A DNA stretch of 64,000 nucleotides, taken from positions 1 through 64,000 of the forward strand of contig DASQZJ010000023.1 in assembly GCA_035638775.1 (NCBI GenBank), written 5' to 3'. A program made the position numbers and the translations under genes. Of the stretch, positions 42,513 through 50,641 are shown in pieces. Source of the DNA: DASQZJ01 sp035638775 (lineage in GTDB: Bacteria > Pseudomonadota > Gammaproteobacteria > UBA5335 > SLRW01). How positions within the stretch are numbered: the first letter of the stretch is position 1; every line of letters begins with the position of its first letter. The notes below the pieces were generated by a model. The model did no database searches, was not told where the DNA came from, and saw only the letters and a program-made list of their open reading frames with translations.

Positions 42513-42538
42513 TTACCGACCGGCGTGTCGGAGGCGCG

Positions 42539-44548
42539 TCAGGAGTCGCCGGGCCGCGTCCCTTCGAAGGCCGGCGCGCCGTGCTGGCCCCGGTGCCGGC
42601 GCAGCTTGCGCCACAGCGTGGTCCGGCTCAGCTTGAGGCGGCGGGCGGCCTCGCTGATGTTGCCGTTGCACTGGGCCACCATGTCGACGATGCGGCTGTA
42701 CTCGTTCTGCTCCACGAAGGCCTTGAGCGAATCCGGATGGTCCGCCTCGCGCCCCGGCTCCGCCGGCGTGGCGAAGAATTCCGGCACCATGGCGCGCAAC
42801 TGGGCCTCGGTGTCGCGGAGCATCTCGTCGCCGTGCGCGTACATGACGGCGAGCCGCTCGATGACGTTCTCCATCTCGCGCACGTTGCCCGGCCAGCCGT
42901 ACCGGCGCAGGAACGGCGCGATGCGCTCGATCAGCGGCCCGGCGTCCCGGGTCGAGCCCAGTCCCGCCAGGGTGACCGCGAGATGGCGGCGGGCCAGGTC
43001 GAGCACGTCCTCGCCCCGCTCGCTCAGCGCGGGGAGATGGATGCGCAGGATGTTGAGCCGGTAGTACAGGTCCGAGCGCAGTGCGCCCGACTCCATGGAC
43101 TCCCTCAGGTCCCGGTTGGTGGCGGCGATCACGCGGACATCGATGGGAATGGGGTCTCCCCGGCCCAGCGGCACCACCTCCTTCTCCTGCAGAACCCGCA
43201 GCAGCCGGGTCTGCAGCGCGACGGGCATCTCCGCGATCTCGTCCAGGAAGATGGTACCGGTGTGCGCCAGCTCGAACAGGCCGGACTGCCCGCCCCTGCG
43301 CGAGCCGGTGAAGGCGCCTTCCTCGTAGCCGAAAAGCTCGCTCTCCAGCAGGCTGTCGGGAATCGCTGCACAGTTGACGGCGACGAAAGGCGCGTCCCGG
43401 CGACTGCTCGCGTTGTGAATGCCCTGGGCGAAGATCTCCTTGCCGGTCCCGGTCTCCCCGGTGATCAGGACCGTGGCATTGGTGTCCGCATACCGGGCGC
43501 ACAGCGCCGTGACCTGGCGCATCGCGGGTGAGGCGCCGATGATGTCGTCGAGGCTGTAGCGCGCGCTGAGGTTGCGCCGGCGGTTGCGGGACCGGATGTT
43601 GCGATCGACCCGCTCGATCATGCTGGTGTCCTGGACCGTGAGCACGGCGCCGCAGACCAGATCGTTGTCCTTGATCGGGATGCGGTTGGTCACCAGCGTG
43701 CGGCTGCCGAAGCGCTCGATCTTCTCCAGTGACGCCTGTCCCTGCCGGATCGTCCCGGCGAGCCCGAGGCTGGGCGCCAGCTCGCTCAGGCGGCGGCCCT
43801 CGAGGGCATCGGTGGACAGCCCCGTGAGGCTCTCCATGGCCGGATTCACGAGCTGCACCCGCTCCTCGTCGTCGACCGCGAGCACGCCCTCGCTGAGATG
43901 GCGCAGGATGATGTTGACGCGCTCCGCACGCCGCTCCTCCGCGGCACGGATGTGGGCGATGTCGATGGCATCGTCGATTGCCTGGCGCACGGAATTGGGC
44001 GAGTAGGCGAGAATGCCGATCAGGCCCTGCCGCTCCGCCAGCTCGGTCACCAGGCTCGAGCCGACGATCACCTTGTAGCCGCGTGAGGCGAGCTCCCGGA
44101 AGGCCTCCCGGGCATCGTCGATGGTGGTGTACGAACGCTGCTCGATGTCCAGGTTGAGCAGCTGCTTGATCTCGTCCAGCTCGCTGTTGGTCTGGCGGAA
44201 GGTGACCACCGCGATCTGGTCGGACAGGCGCCGTGCCTTGATCAGCGCACGCATCAGGTCGACGCCGGTTACCGGGACCCGGACCACCGGCACGGTGAAC
44301 GTGTCCTTCAGGTAGGTGCCGTTGGCGCCGGCGCTCAGGAAGACGTCGACCTCGCCGCGCTCGACCAGCTCCCGGGCGATGTCGACCGCGTCGTCGAACA
44401 CCTTGTCCAGTACCGTGATCTGCGCGCGCCCGGCATAGTCCGGCATCAGGCTGTGCACCAGCCTGCTCAGCCCCTTGTAGCTGATCGCCGTGATCCGGGG
44501 CGGCCGGGTGACCGGCTCCCGTGCGGCCAGCATCCCCGCCTGGCTCAT
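42539..44548 (-). CDS. sigma-54-dependent transcriptional activator, PrpR family
   Basis: 669 aa. Residues about 15-190 form a PrpR_N ligand-sensing domain (RITAISYKGLSRLVHSLMPD; GEVDVFLSAGANGTYLKD; VPVVRVPVTGVDLMRALIKA). About 205-310 is a PAS domain (ILRHLSEGVLAVDDEERVQL). About 335-575 is the AAA+ core with Walker A GETGTGKE and loop GAFTGSRRGG (the Ser variant, as in PrpR). The C-terminus is a Fis-type HTH (CNGNISEAARRLKLSRTTLW). It activates RNA polymerase carrying sigma-54 when its ligand is bound. Its neighbours have -24/-12 promoters and shared palindromes, so it is the likely master of the island; the ligand is unknown. The ATG at 44548 has a GGGGGAAG site. Confidence 0.93.
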   Translation of the reverse strand: MSQAGMLAAREPVTRPPRITAISYKGLSRLVHSLMPDYAGRAQITVLDKVFDDAVDIARELVERGEVDVFLSAGANGTYLKDTFTVPVVRVPVTGVDLMRALIKARRLSDQIAVVTFRQTNSELDEIKQLLNLDIEQRSYTTIDDAREAFRELASRGYKVIVGSSLVTELAERQGLIGILAYSPNSVRQAIDDAIDIAHIRAAEERRAERVNIILRHLSEGVLAVDDEERVQLVNPAMESLTGLSTDALEGRRLSELAPSLGLAGTIRQGQASLEKIERFGSRTLVTNRIPIKDNDLVCGAVLTVQDTSMIERVDRNIRSRNRRRNLSARYSLDDIIGASPAMRQVTALCARYADTNATVLITGETGTGKEIFAQGIHNASSRRDAPFVAVNCAAIPDSLLESELFGYEEGAFTGSRRGGQSGLFELAHTGTIFLDEIAEMPVALQTRLLRVLQEKEVVPLGRGDPIPIDVRVIAATNRDLRESMESGALRSDLYYRLNILRIHLPALSERGEDVLDLARRHLAVTLAGLGSTRDAGPLIERIAPFLRRYGWPGNVREMENVIERLAVMYAHGDEMLRDTEAQLRAMVPEFFATPAEPGREADHPDSLKAFVEQNEYSRIVDMVAQCNGNISEAARRLKLSRTTLWRKLRRHRGQHGAPAFEGTRPGDS

Positions 44549-44687
44549 GATCGTCGCTTCCCCCTGCGATGCGCCCGGGGCACCCGATCGGATCCGGTGC
44601 GTGACCGGCTCCGTCGTCGGGCGGTCGCCGCCGGCTCGAACCTGGCCCGGACGGCTCGCGTCCCCGGGGGTTTCCTTCTTGTGTCGT

Positions 44688-44702
44688 GCAAGGCCCATGC
44701 CT
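44688..44702 (-). promoter_or_regulatory. weak sigma-54 promoter candidate for the activator gene
   Basis: Reverse-strand AGGCAT-GGGCC-TTGC keeps the invariant GG and GC of the consensus, but matches only 4 of 6 bases at -24. It lies 140 bases before the activator ATG. It could allow autoregulation. Confidence 0.4.
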
Positions 44703-44919
44703 GCCAGCTCCCTGTTGGGCTAAACCCTTGTGCGTACGGGGCGTGAGCGGCGGGAGCCCCGATGGAACCGGCATGGACGGGTATCGTTATTCTGTAACAG
44801 GTATGTAGCACATGAGAAACAGCACGGCCAGTGCCGCCATGCCGACCGGCCCTCCCGGCGGCTCTCCGCCCGGGCAAAACACGCGCCCGATAAAGGACTT
44901 AATCGGTGATGTGCGATCT

Positions 44920-44934
44920 TGGCACGGGGGTTGC
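44920..44934 (+). promoter_or_regulatory. strong sigma-54 promoter for the DUF1329 operon
   Basis: TGGCAC-GGGGG-TTGC is a perfect -24/-12 consensus, lying about 334 bases before the ATG at 45268. Confidence 0.85.
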
Positions 44935-45267
44935 TTCTCCTCCCGCGGGAAACGGCGGACGCCCGATACGGCCAGTGCGAGAACGGTCACCGTGATCGGC
45001 ACCTGGCGCAATGAGCGACACCGGCGGGACAGCGGCGCCGCTGCACGAGGGATCCCGCCGGACAACAACGGCAAGGCAGCGAGGGCCCGTCAGCACGTCC
45101 GGATTCCCGACTCGAGCGGCTTGCCGGGTTCCGGTCCGACCGGGCGCGCGGCGGGAAGGTCCGGTCGGGAACAGGACCACGGGCGTGCGGGCTGGCGGCT
45201 GCGGCGGCGGGCGGGAGCCGGATGGCCGAGGCAGCCCGCCGGCGCACCGTAACCGAGGAGGACTGAA

Positions 45268-46548
45268 ATGTTCGCTTTGAAGAAGATCTGCATGTACGCG
45301 GCGCTGGGGGTGGGCGTGGCATCACTGATGTCCGTGGCCTCGGCCAGGGAGCTTGCGGCCGGCACGGTGATCAACGCGTCGAACTTCGACCAGCTCAAGA
45401 ACGACACCTTCGAGCAACACACCATCGCCAGCATGGTCCCGAGTCGGCTCGAGTGGCTGATCAAGAAGCACGGCCTGACGATCCGCCTGGCGCATTCCAA
45501 GCCGATCCACATGGATCCGGGATACATCAAGCGTACGAAGGAGCACGCCGGCGAGGCGAAGATCAACCCGAAGACTCACGAGATGGAGAACTGGAGCGGC
45601 AGCGGCGCGCCCTTCCCGTACGACGACATCTCGGCGAAGGACCCGCTCGCGGGCTGGAAGCTGATCTGGGACTTCTACGTCGAGCAGGTGGACGGCGACT
45701 ACACGCATTTCCCGCGGTTTGCCTACCTGCTGATCGACGGCAACAAGGGCATCGAGCGCACGCAGGTGTGGAGCTGGTACCGGGTCAAGATGGTCGGGCT
45801 GATCAGCGAGGACCACAAGCCGGTCCAGGGCGACGGCTCGATCCTGAACAAGACCCAGATCAGTGCCGTCTACCCGCAGGACATCCGCGGGCTGGGCACG
45901 CTGACCATCCGCTACATGGCGGACAAGGTGGACAACACCTGGGCGTACCTGCCGGCGGTCCGGCGCGTGCGGCGCCTGTCCGGCGGCGCCTGGATGGACC
46001 CGATCGGCGGCACCGACCAGTTGCAGGACGACATCAACATCTGGAACGCGCGCCCCAACTGGTACCCGCACATCAAGGTGCTGCGCAAGCAGTGGATGCT
46101 GGTGACCGCTCACTCCAAGTGGTCGTGGAACGAGAAGGGCGGTACCGACGCGCAGAAGTACCCCGAGGTCGATCTGCAGCACAAGCCGTACTGGAATCCC
46201 AAGACCGGCTGGGAGCCGCGCCAGGTCTACGTGGTCGAGGCCGATGCGCCGGACATCCACCCGTACTCCAAGAAGATCATGTACGTGGACGCCAAGTTCC
46301 CCTGGATCTGGCAGGGCGAGGCCTACGACAAGAAGGGCAAGTTCTGGAAGTACATGTTCTGGCTGGCAATGGAGCACACCTGCCGCGGCAACGGCACCAA
46401 GGTGATCTGGCCGGCCCAGGGCGAGGTGCTGGACTACCAGCGCATGCACGGGACGGTGTTCGTCTCCAACAACAACTGGACCTGCAACCCGAAGGGGCTC
46501 AAGCCGAGCGACGTCTCGCTGGGCAGCCTGATGGCGGCCGGCAGGTAA
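45268..46548 (+). CDS. DUF1329 protein, secreted (426 aa)
   Basis: Signal peptide at residues 1-26 (MSVASARE) and the beta-rich DUF1329 domain: YIKRTKEHAGEAKINPKTHE, DIRGLGTLTIRYMADKVDNT, TWAYLPAVRRVRRLSGGAWM. It resembles lipoprotein-carrier (LolA/LolB-like) folds. In many proteobacteria the gene is found with a DUF1302 outer-membrane protein, a YCF48 protein and an MMPL/RND transporter (recalled), proposed to move hydrophobic compounds. Here the YCF48 partner lies at 63430 and the others are not visible. The ATG at 45268 has a GAGGAGGAC ribosome site. It is followed by a strong hairpin. Confidence 0.88.
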   Translation: MFALKKICMYAALGVGVASLMSVASARELAAGTVINASNFDQLKNDTFEQHTIASMVPSRLEWLIKKHGLTIRLAHSKPIHMDPGYIKRTKEHAGEAKINPKTHEMENWSGSGAPFPYDDISAKDPLAGWKLIWDFYVEQVDGDYTHFPRFAYLLIDGNKGIERTQVWSWYRVKMVGLISEDHKPVQGDGSILNKTQISAVYPQDIRGLGTLTIRYMADKVDNTWAYLPAVRRVRRLSGGAWMDPIGGTDQLQDDINIWNARPNWYPHIKVLRKQWMLVTAHSKWSWNEKGGTDAQKYPEVDLQHKPYWNPKTGWEPRQVYVVEADAPDIHPYSKKIMYVDAKFPWIWQGEAYDKKGKFWKYMFWLAMEHTCRGNGTKVIWPAQGEVLDYQRMHGTVFVSNNNWTCNPKGLKPSDVSLGSLMAAGR

Positions 46549-46555
46549 CGGCCGC

Positions 46556-46585
46556 GCTCCCGGCCGGCTCCGGCCGGCCGGGAGC
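46556..46585 (+). terminator. 13-bp hairpin between DUF1329 and isochorismatase genes
   Basis: Perfect stem GCTCCCGGCCGGC with its complement, loop TCCG, just after the DUF1329 stop. There is no T-run and the next gene lies 40 bases away. It could attenuate the operon or stabilise the upstream mRNA. Confidence 0.5.
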
Positions 46586-46624
46586 CCCGACCGTGGGCAA
46601 GACAAGACGACCGGAGGGACGACC

Positions 46625-47266
46625 ATGGATCTGACGCCCGGCGGTAGCGCCCTGCTGATCATCGACATGCAGAACGGCTTCCTGCATCCGCAGGGGTCCT
46701 GCGCGAGCATCGGGCTGCCCTGCGACGCGCTGCGTGCGGCCGTGCCAGGCTGCCGGCAGCTGCTGGAGGCGGCCCGGCGCGAGCGCATGCCGGTGATCTT
46801 TACGCGTTACATGTACCGGCCCGACTACAGCGACGGCGGGGTGGTGATCCGGGAGTTCTTCCCGGACCTGGCGACCTCGGGGGCGCTGCGTGCCGGCAGC
46901 TGGGATGCCGAGGTGGTCGACGAGCTCGCGCCCCGCGAGGGCGAGCTGGTGGTGGACAAGAACCGTCCCAGCGCGTTCTACGGCACACCGCTGGAGAGCT
47001 ACCTGAACGGCCTGCATGCCGACAGCCTGATCGTGTGCGGCGTGACCACCAACGTGTGCGTCGAGACCACGGTGCGGGACGCGATGCAGCGGGACCTGAA
47101 GGTCTGGGTGGTGGGCGAGGCGACCGCGGAGTTCGACCGTGACCGGCACGAGGCGGCGCTCCACTCGATGGGCTGGATGTTCGGCCAGGTCGTGCGGCTC
47201 GATGCCGTGCTGAAGGAAATCCCGCGCCTGGCCGGGGAGCGCGAGCCGGCCGCGGCGGGCTCCTGA
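46625..47266 (+). CDS. isochorismatase-family cysteine hydrolase
   Basis: 213 aa. All three catalytic residues are visible: D14 in LLIIDMQNGF, K in VVDKNRPSAF, and C in GVTTNVCVETTVRDAM. The family includes nicotinamidase, N-carbamoylsarcosine and other amide hydrolases, and the substrate is not predictable. It lies in a long same-strand run of genes (amidohydrolase, DUF59, decarboxylase-like). The ATG at 46625 has a GGAGGGAC site. It could hydrolyse an amide made from the nitrile substrate of the enzyme at 52207 (speculative). Confidence 0.88.
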   Translation: MDLTPGGSALLIIDMQNGFLHPQGSCASIGLPCDALRAAVPGCRQLLEAARRERMPVIFTRYMYRPDYSDGGVVIREFFPDLATSGALRAGSWDAEVVDELAPREGELVVDKNRPSAFYGTPLESYLNGLHADSLIVCGVTTNVCVETTVRDAMQRDLKVWVVGEATAEFDRDRHEAALHSMGWMFGQVVRLDAVLKEIPRLAGEREPAAAGS

Positions 47267-47320
47267 AGGCGGCATCCGGCGATAGTGACACGCGGCCCGG
47301 GCGGCCGGCGGAGGTGAGCG

Positions 47321-48370
47321 ATGGCGGGGCATTTCGTGATCGACGGTGTGGTGCATCCCTACAACTTCAGCCGGGAGAACCTCCAGGGCCGGTTCGGCGA
47401 GTTGTTCAACGACACCATGTACAGCTACTACCCGTACGTGAACCCGCCGGAGATCGCGTTCAGCCGCGAGCAGTGGGAGCGGGAGTGGCAGCCGGAGGAG
47501 TTCATCGAGACGATCCTGCTCGAGAGCCCCACCGACATGATCTGCGTCCATTCGCTGCCGATTTACGACGCCTACAGGGACGGCCTGGCGGCCGCCGACA
47601 AGTGCGCGCGGCTCAAGCGCGACTATCCCGACCGCGTCCTGTGGTACGGCGGCGTCAATCTGTGCTGGCCGGAGCGGGCGCAGGAAGACCTGCAGCAGCA
47701 GATCGAGCAGGGCTGCGACGGCATCAAGCTGTACCCGGCCCGCTACGAGGAGGGGCGGACCCGGTTCTGGCGGCTCAATGACGAGGACCTCGCCTTCCCG
47801 CTGCTGGAAGAGGTGCGCCGGCACGGGATCCGGAACGTCGCGATCCACAAGGCGCTGCCGCTGGGGCCGGTGAGCACCGAGTCGATGCGCATCGACGACA
47901 TCTCCGACGCGGCCAACGTGTTCCCGGAGATCAACTTCCAGATCGTCCACGCCGGCTTCATGTTCGTGGACGAGACCAAGTTCCTGATCGCCAACCATCC
48001 CAACGTGTACGCCACCATGGAGGCGTCGACCCTGTTCTGCATCATCAACCCGGCCGGGCTGCAGCAGATCCTGACCGAGTTCCTGCTCTACGGCGGGCCC
48101 GAGAAGATCATCTACTCCTCGGCGGCGGTCAACCCGCATCCGAGGATCGTCCTGGAGGCGTTCGAGAGCTTCCGGATGCCGCCGGATTCGCCGATCCAGC
48201 TGGACGAGGCGTTCCGCGAGGCATTTCTCGGCGGCAACCTGGCGCGGCTGCACGGCATCGACGTCGCCGAGCGCCGCAGGCGGCTGGCGGACGACCGCTT
48301 CGCCCGGCACGTCGCGGAGCACGGCTACCGCCGTCCCTGGACCGCGGTGCACGGGGAGGCGGCGGCATGA
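47321..48370 (+). CDS. amidohydrolase-family (ACMSD-like) protein, 349 aa
   Basis: TIM-barrel amidohydrolase of the amidohydrolase_2 group. The first strand reads FVIDGVVHPYNFS (only one His of the usual HxH), and later AIHKALPLG and QIVHAGFMFVDE supply histidines. DLQQQIEQGCDGIKLYPARY is a family block. Many members decarboxylate or hydrolyse aromatic or muconate-type acids. Its last gene-end overlaps the DUF59 gene by four bases. Function inferred only to fold level. The ATG at 47321 has a GGAGGTGAG site. Confidence 0.8.
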   Translation: MAGHFVIDGVVHPYNFSRENLQGRFGELFNDTMYSYYPYVNPPEIAFSREQWEREWQPEEFIETILLESPTDMICVHSLPIYDAYRDGLAAADKCARLKRDYPDRVLWYGGVNLCWPERAQEDLQQQIEQGCDGIKLYPARYEEGRTRFWRLNDEDLAFPLLEEVRRHGIRNVAIHKALPLGPVSTESMRIDDISDAANVFPEINFQIVHAGFMFVDETKFLIANHPNVYATMEASTLFCIINPAGLQQILTEFLLYGGPEKIIYSSAAVNPHPRIVLEAFESFRMPPDSPIQLDEAFREAFLGGNLARLHGIDVAERRRRLADDRFARHVAEHGYRRPWTAVHGEAAA

Positions 48371-48771
48371 GTACCGCGGACCGCGAGCTGGCGCAGGCGG
48401 TCCTGGAGGCTCTGGACGGGGTGCGGGACGCCTGCATGGTGGCCGCCGGACTGGATCTGAGCGTACGTGAGCTCGGGCTGGTGCGGGACGTCGAGTGCAG
48501 CGACGACGGCCAGGTTCGCATCCGCATCACCTTCACCGAGCCGGGATGCCCGTTCACTCACCACATGCTCCACCACATCCACGAGGCGGTGGAGCGCGTT
48601 CCCGGCATCGCCGGCGTGCGGGTGCAGCCGGTGTGGGATCCGCCCTGGACCGAGGACTGGATGAGCGAGACGGCGCGCCGCCAGTTCCGGGCCGCGCGCC
48701 GGCGCATGGCCGGCGGCGCTACGCCACTCCACCCGATGCGCCGCCGGCATTCCGCCGCCGGCAACGACTGA
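48367..48771 (+). CDS. DUF59/MIP18-type protein
   Basis: 134 aa. A typical DUF59 domain: QAVLEALDGVRDACMVAAGL, then SVRELGLVRDVECSDD, then ITFTEPGCPFTHHMLHHIHE with the conserved reactive Cys. Members assist iron-sulfur cluster assembly (SufT) or form part of oxygenases (PaaD). Here it overlaps the amidohydrolase gene by four bases and may mature an Fe-S enzyme of the island, for example the LeuC-like or flavin enzymes. The C-terminal 30 residues are Arg/His-rich and variable. Confidence 0.8.
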   Translation: MSTADRELAQAVLEALDGVRDACMVAAGLDLSVRELGLVRDVECSDDGQVRIRITFTEPGCPFTHHMLHHIHEAVERVPGIAGVRVQPVWDPPWTEDWMSETARRQFRAARRRMAGGATPLHPMRRRHSAAGND

Positions 48772-48781
48772 GGAGGTGCCC

Positions 48782-49546
48782 ATGGCTGCCGCGAAAGGAT
48801 CGGCGAAGCGTACGCGCGTCGAGGCGCGCAGCATGATGCCGTTGCACAGCCCCCCGTTCGGACCGCCGCCGTACCCGATGCTGGAGTGCCGGATGCTGAT
48901 GGTGGAGCTGCGCGCGGACCCGGCCGAGATCCGGCGCATCACGCCGGAGCCGCTGGAGCCGGCGGACCGGGACCGGCTGTTTGCGTTCGTCGCGGACAAC
49001 AGCCAGCTGTCCCACTCGCTGCGCTACCACGAGGCCGCGATCCTGCAGCGCGTCCGTTACGGCGACCGGGAGGGCGTCACCACGCCCTACATCTGGACCT
49101 CGACCGACACGGCGATGCTGGCCGGGCGCGAGCTCTACGGCATGCCCAAGCTGATGTGCGACGACGGTGCCCTCGAGGTCGACGCCAACGAGGTGTACGG
49201 GCGCCTGGAAAAATACGGGCGGACCATGATGGAGCTGTCCATCGTGATCGATCGCGCGGGCCGGATCGGCGATCTGCCGTTCGGCTCGGACTGGGTCTTC
49301 GTCCGTCACATCCCGACGCCCGATCCGCGCCGCCCGGCGCTGCGACAGCTGGTGTGGATCGGGCTCACGGACTTCGCGCTGCAGGAGTGCTGGCTCGGTC
49401 GCGGCTGGGCCGGGCTGGGTCATCCGGGCTCGTCGGGGCTGCACCGGCTGGGTGCCGCGGCGGCCGGCAGCGCCTGGTACGGACGCTTCTCCTGGATGCT
49501 CGGCGACGCCGAGATCCTGGAGGAGACCGAGATCCCCGCGCGCTGA
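48782..49546 (+). CDS. acetoacetate decarboxylase-family protein
   Basis: 254 aa. The family core LVELRADPAEIRRITPEPLE, the Lys-containing GRELYGMPKLMCD (the Schiff-base lysine region) and SGLHRLGAAAAGS are visible. True acetoacetate decarboxylases release CO2 from acetoacetate, but many relatives are aldolase/dehydratases on other oxoacids. The ATG at 48782 has AGGAGG six bases upstream; a GTG six bases earlier is less likely. Products of an HMG-CoA-lyase-like step (62468) would include acetoacetate, which is consistent but not proof. Confidence 0.85.
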   Translation: MAAAKGSAKRTRVEARSMMPLHSPPFGPPPYPMLECRMLMVELRADPAEIRRITPEPLEPADRDRLFAFVADNSQLSHSLRYHEAAILQRVRYGDREGVTTPYIWTSTDTAMLAGRELYGMPKLMCDDGALEVDANEVYGRLEKYGRTMMELSIVIDRAGRIGDLPFGSDWVFVRHIPTPDPRRPALRQLVWIGLTDFALQECWLGRGWAGLGHPGSSGLHRLGAAAAGSAWYGRFSWMLGDAEILEETEIPAR

Positions 49547-49574
49547 ACGCGGCGGGCCGATACGGGAGGGAGAG

Positions 49575-50456
49575 GTGGCTTCATCACGGCGCGGCGAAGA
49601 GCGGCCCTGGAAGATCGACATCGTCTGCAACCCGTTCACGGAGCAGGAGATCCGTCTCGGTCAGACGGGGTTCGACCGGGACTTCATGGAGCAGGTCCGG
49701 ATGCCGGAGGACATGCGAGCCGGCGTGTCGCTGGAGCGCTACATCGCGAAGATGGATCGCGCCGGCATCGAGCGTTCCCTGCTCATCGCCGTGCGGGCGG
49801 GCGACATCCGCATGCAGGGCTCGGCGGAGATTCCCTATGCCCAGGTGGCGCAATATTGCCGCGCGTTCCCCGACCGCTTCTCCGGCCTGGCCGGGGTGGA
49901 CCCGTTCCGCGGAATGCGGGGCGTGGCGGAGCTGGAGGAGGCGGTGCGCGGGCACGGCTTCGTCGGCGCGCACCTGTACCCCCACTGGTTCGAGCTGCCC
50001 CCGGACCACGCCAAGTACTACCCGTACTACGCCAAGTGCTGCGAGCTGGGCATCCCGATCATGATGCAGGTCGGGCAGAACCTGGTCTACAACCGCGCCC
50101 GGGCGCTGCCCAGCGTGGGCCGTCCGATCTGCCTCGACCGGGTGGCGATCGATTTCCCGGAGCTGCGCCTGATCGGCATCCACATCGGCGTGCCCTGGAC
50201 GGACGAGATGATCGCCATGGCCTGGAAGCACGAGAACGTCTTCATCGGGGCCGACGCCTACGCGCCCCGGTATTGGCCGCCGCAGCTCGTGCACTACCTC
50301 GACAGCTACGGCCGCGACAAGGTGATGTTCGGCACCGACTGGCCCGTGATCGATCCCGAGCGGGCCATGCGCGAGATCGATGAGCTGGGGCTGCGCCCCG
50401 AGAGCCGGCGCAGCTTCATGCGGGACAACGCCGTCCGGGTCTTCGGGCTGGCGTAG
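49575..50456 (+). CDS. amidohydrolase-family protein, 293 aa, GTG start
   Basis: Second ACMSD-like amidohydrolase_2 protein. The first strand reads KIDIVCNPFT, lacking the HxH metal motif. HLYPHWFELPPDH, GIHIGVPWTDE and FGTDWPVIDPERAM (with the conserved Asp) are present. GTG at 49575 was chosen because GGGAGGGAGAG lies just before it and no ATG fits. It is only about 25% similar to the one at 47321 by eye. Members act as decarboxylases or hydrolases of aromatic acids; loss of HxH makes activity uncertain. Confidence 0.8.
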   Translation: MASSRRGEERPWKIDIVCNPFTEQEIRLGQTGFDRDFMEQVRMPEDMRAGVSLERYIAKMDRAGIERSLLIAVRAGDIRMQGSAEIPYAQVAQYCRAFPDRFSGLAGVDPFRGMRGVAELEEAVRGHGFVGAHLYPHWFELPPDHAKYYPYYAKCCELGIPIMMQVGQNLVYNRARALPSVGRPICLDRVAIDFPELRLIGIHIGVPWTDEMIAMAWKHENVFIGADAYAPRYWPPQLVHYLDSYGRDKVMFGTDWPVIDPERAMREIDELGLRPESRRSFMRDNAVRVFGLA

Positions 50457-50602
50457 TCCCCGGTTTCACCCGCCGGCAGGAGCCGACCGGATATGTCGAT
50501 GTATACGTCAACTGCCTCTGGCGAACGTGTCCCGTCCTCTCCCGGGACCGGGCGGCGCCTGCCGCCCACCGCTTCTGACGTATCCGGTATCCCGGGAACC
50601 CG

Positions 50603-50617
50603 GGGTGCGGGTCTTGT
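50603..50617 (+). promoter_or_regulatory. weak sigma-54-like promoter before the acyl-CoA synthetase gene
   Basis: GGGTGC-GGGTC-TTGT keeps the -24 GG but has TTGT for TTGC and only three of six -24 bases. It lies 25 bases before the ATG at 50642. It might work only weakly, or not at all. Confidence 0.35.
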
Positions 50618-50641
50618 AATCGAAGCCGGCGGAGCGCACCG

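Larger units (their letters stand above)
42158..42538. other. 381-base region with sigma-54 promoter and terminator
   Basis: Between two reverse-strand genes. It contains the -24/-12 promoter at 42218-42232 for the flavoprotein, a hairpin ending the activator gene (42489), and a weak half-site of the activator palindrome (GCGAC-N6-GCAAC at 42310-42325, about 85 bases from the -24 element). No gene. Confidence 0.5.
44549..45267. other. 719-base divergent control region with a long 5' leader
   Basis: It lies between the activator gene and the DUF1329 operon. It contains the strong -24/-12 promoter at 44920-44934 reading right, a weak one at 44688-44702 reading left, and a weak palindrome (GTAAC-N6-GTAGC, 44794-44809). 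After the promoter about 320 bases remain before the ATG at 45268 with no supported gene, so the DUF1329 mRNA would have a long leader. Confidence 0.55.

Noticed and set aside
44812..45252. Forward frame of 146 codons in the DUF1329 leader
   Set aside because: Gly/Arg/Pro-rich, no ribosome site, and it starts upstream of the sigma-54 promoter.
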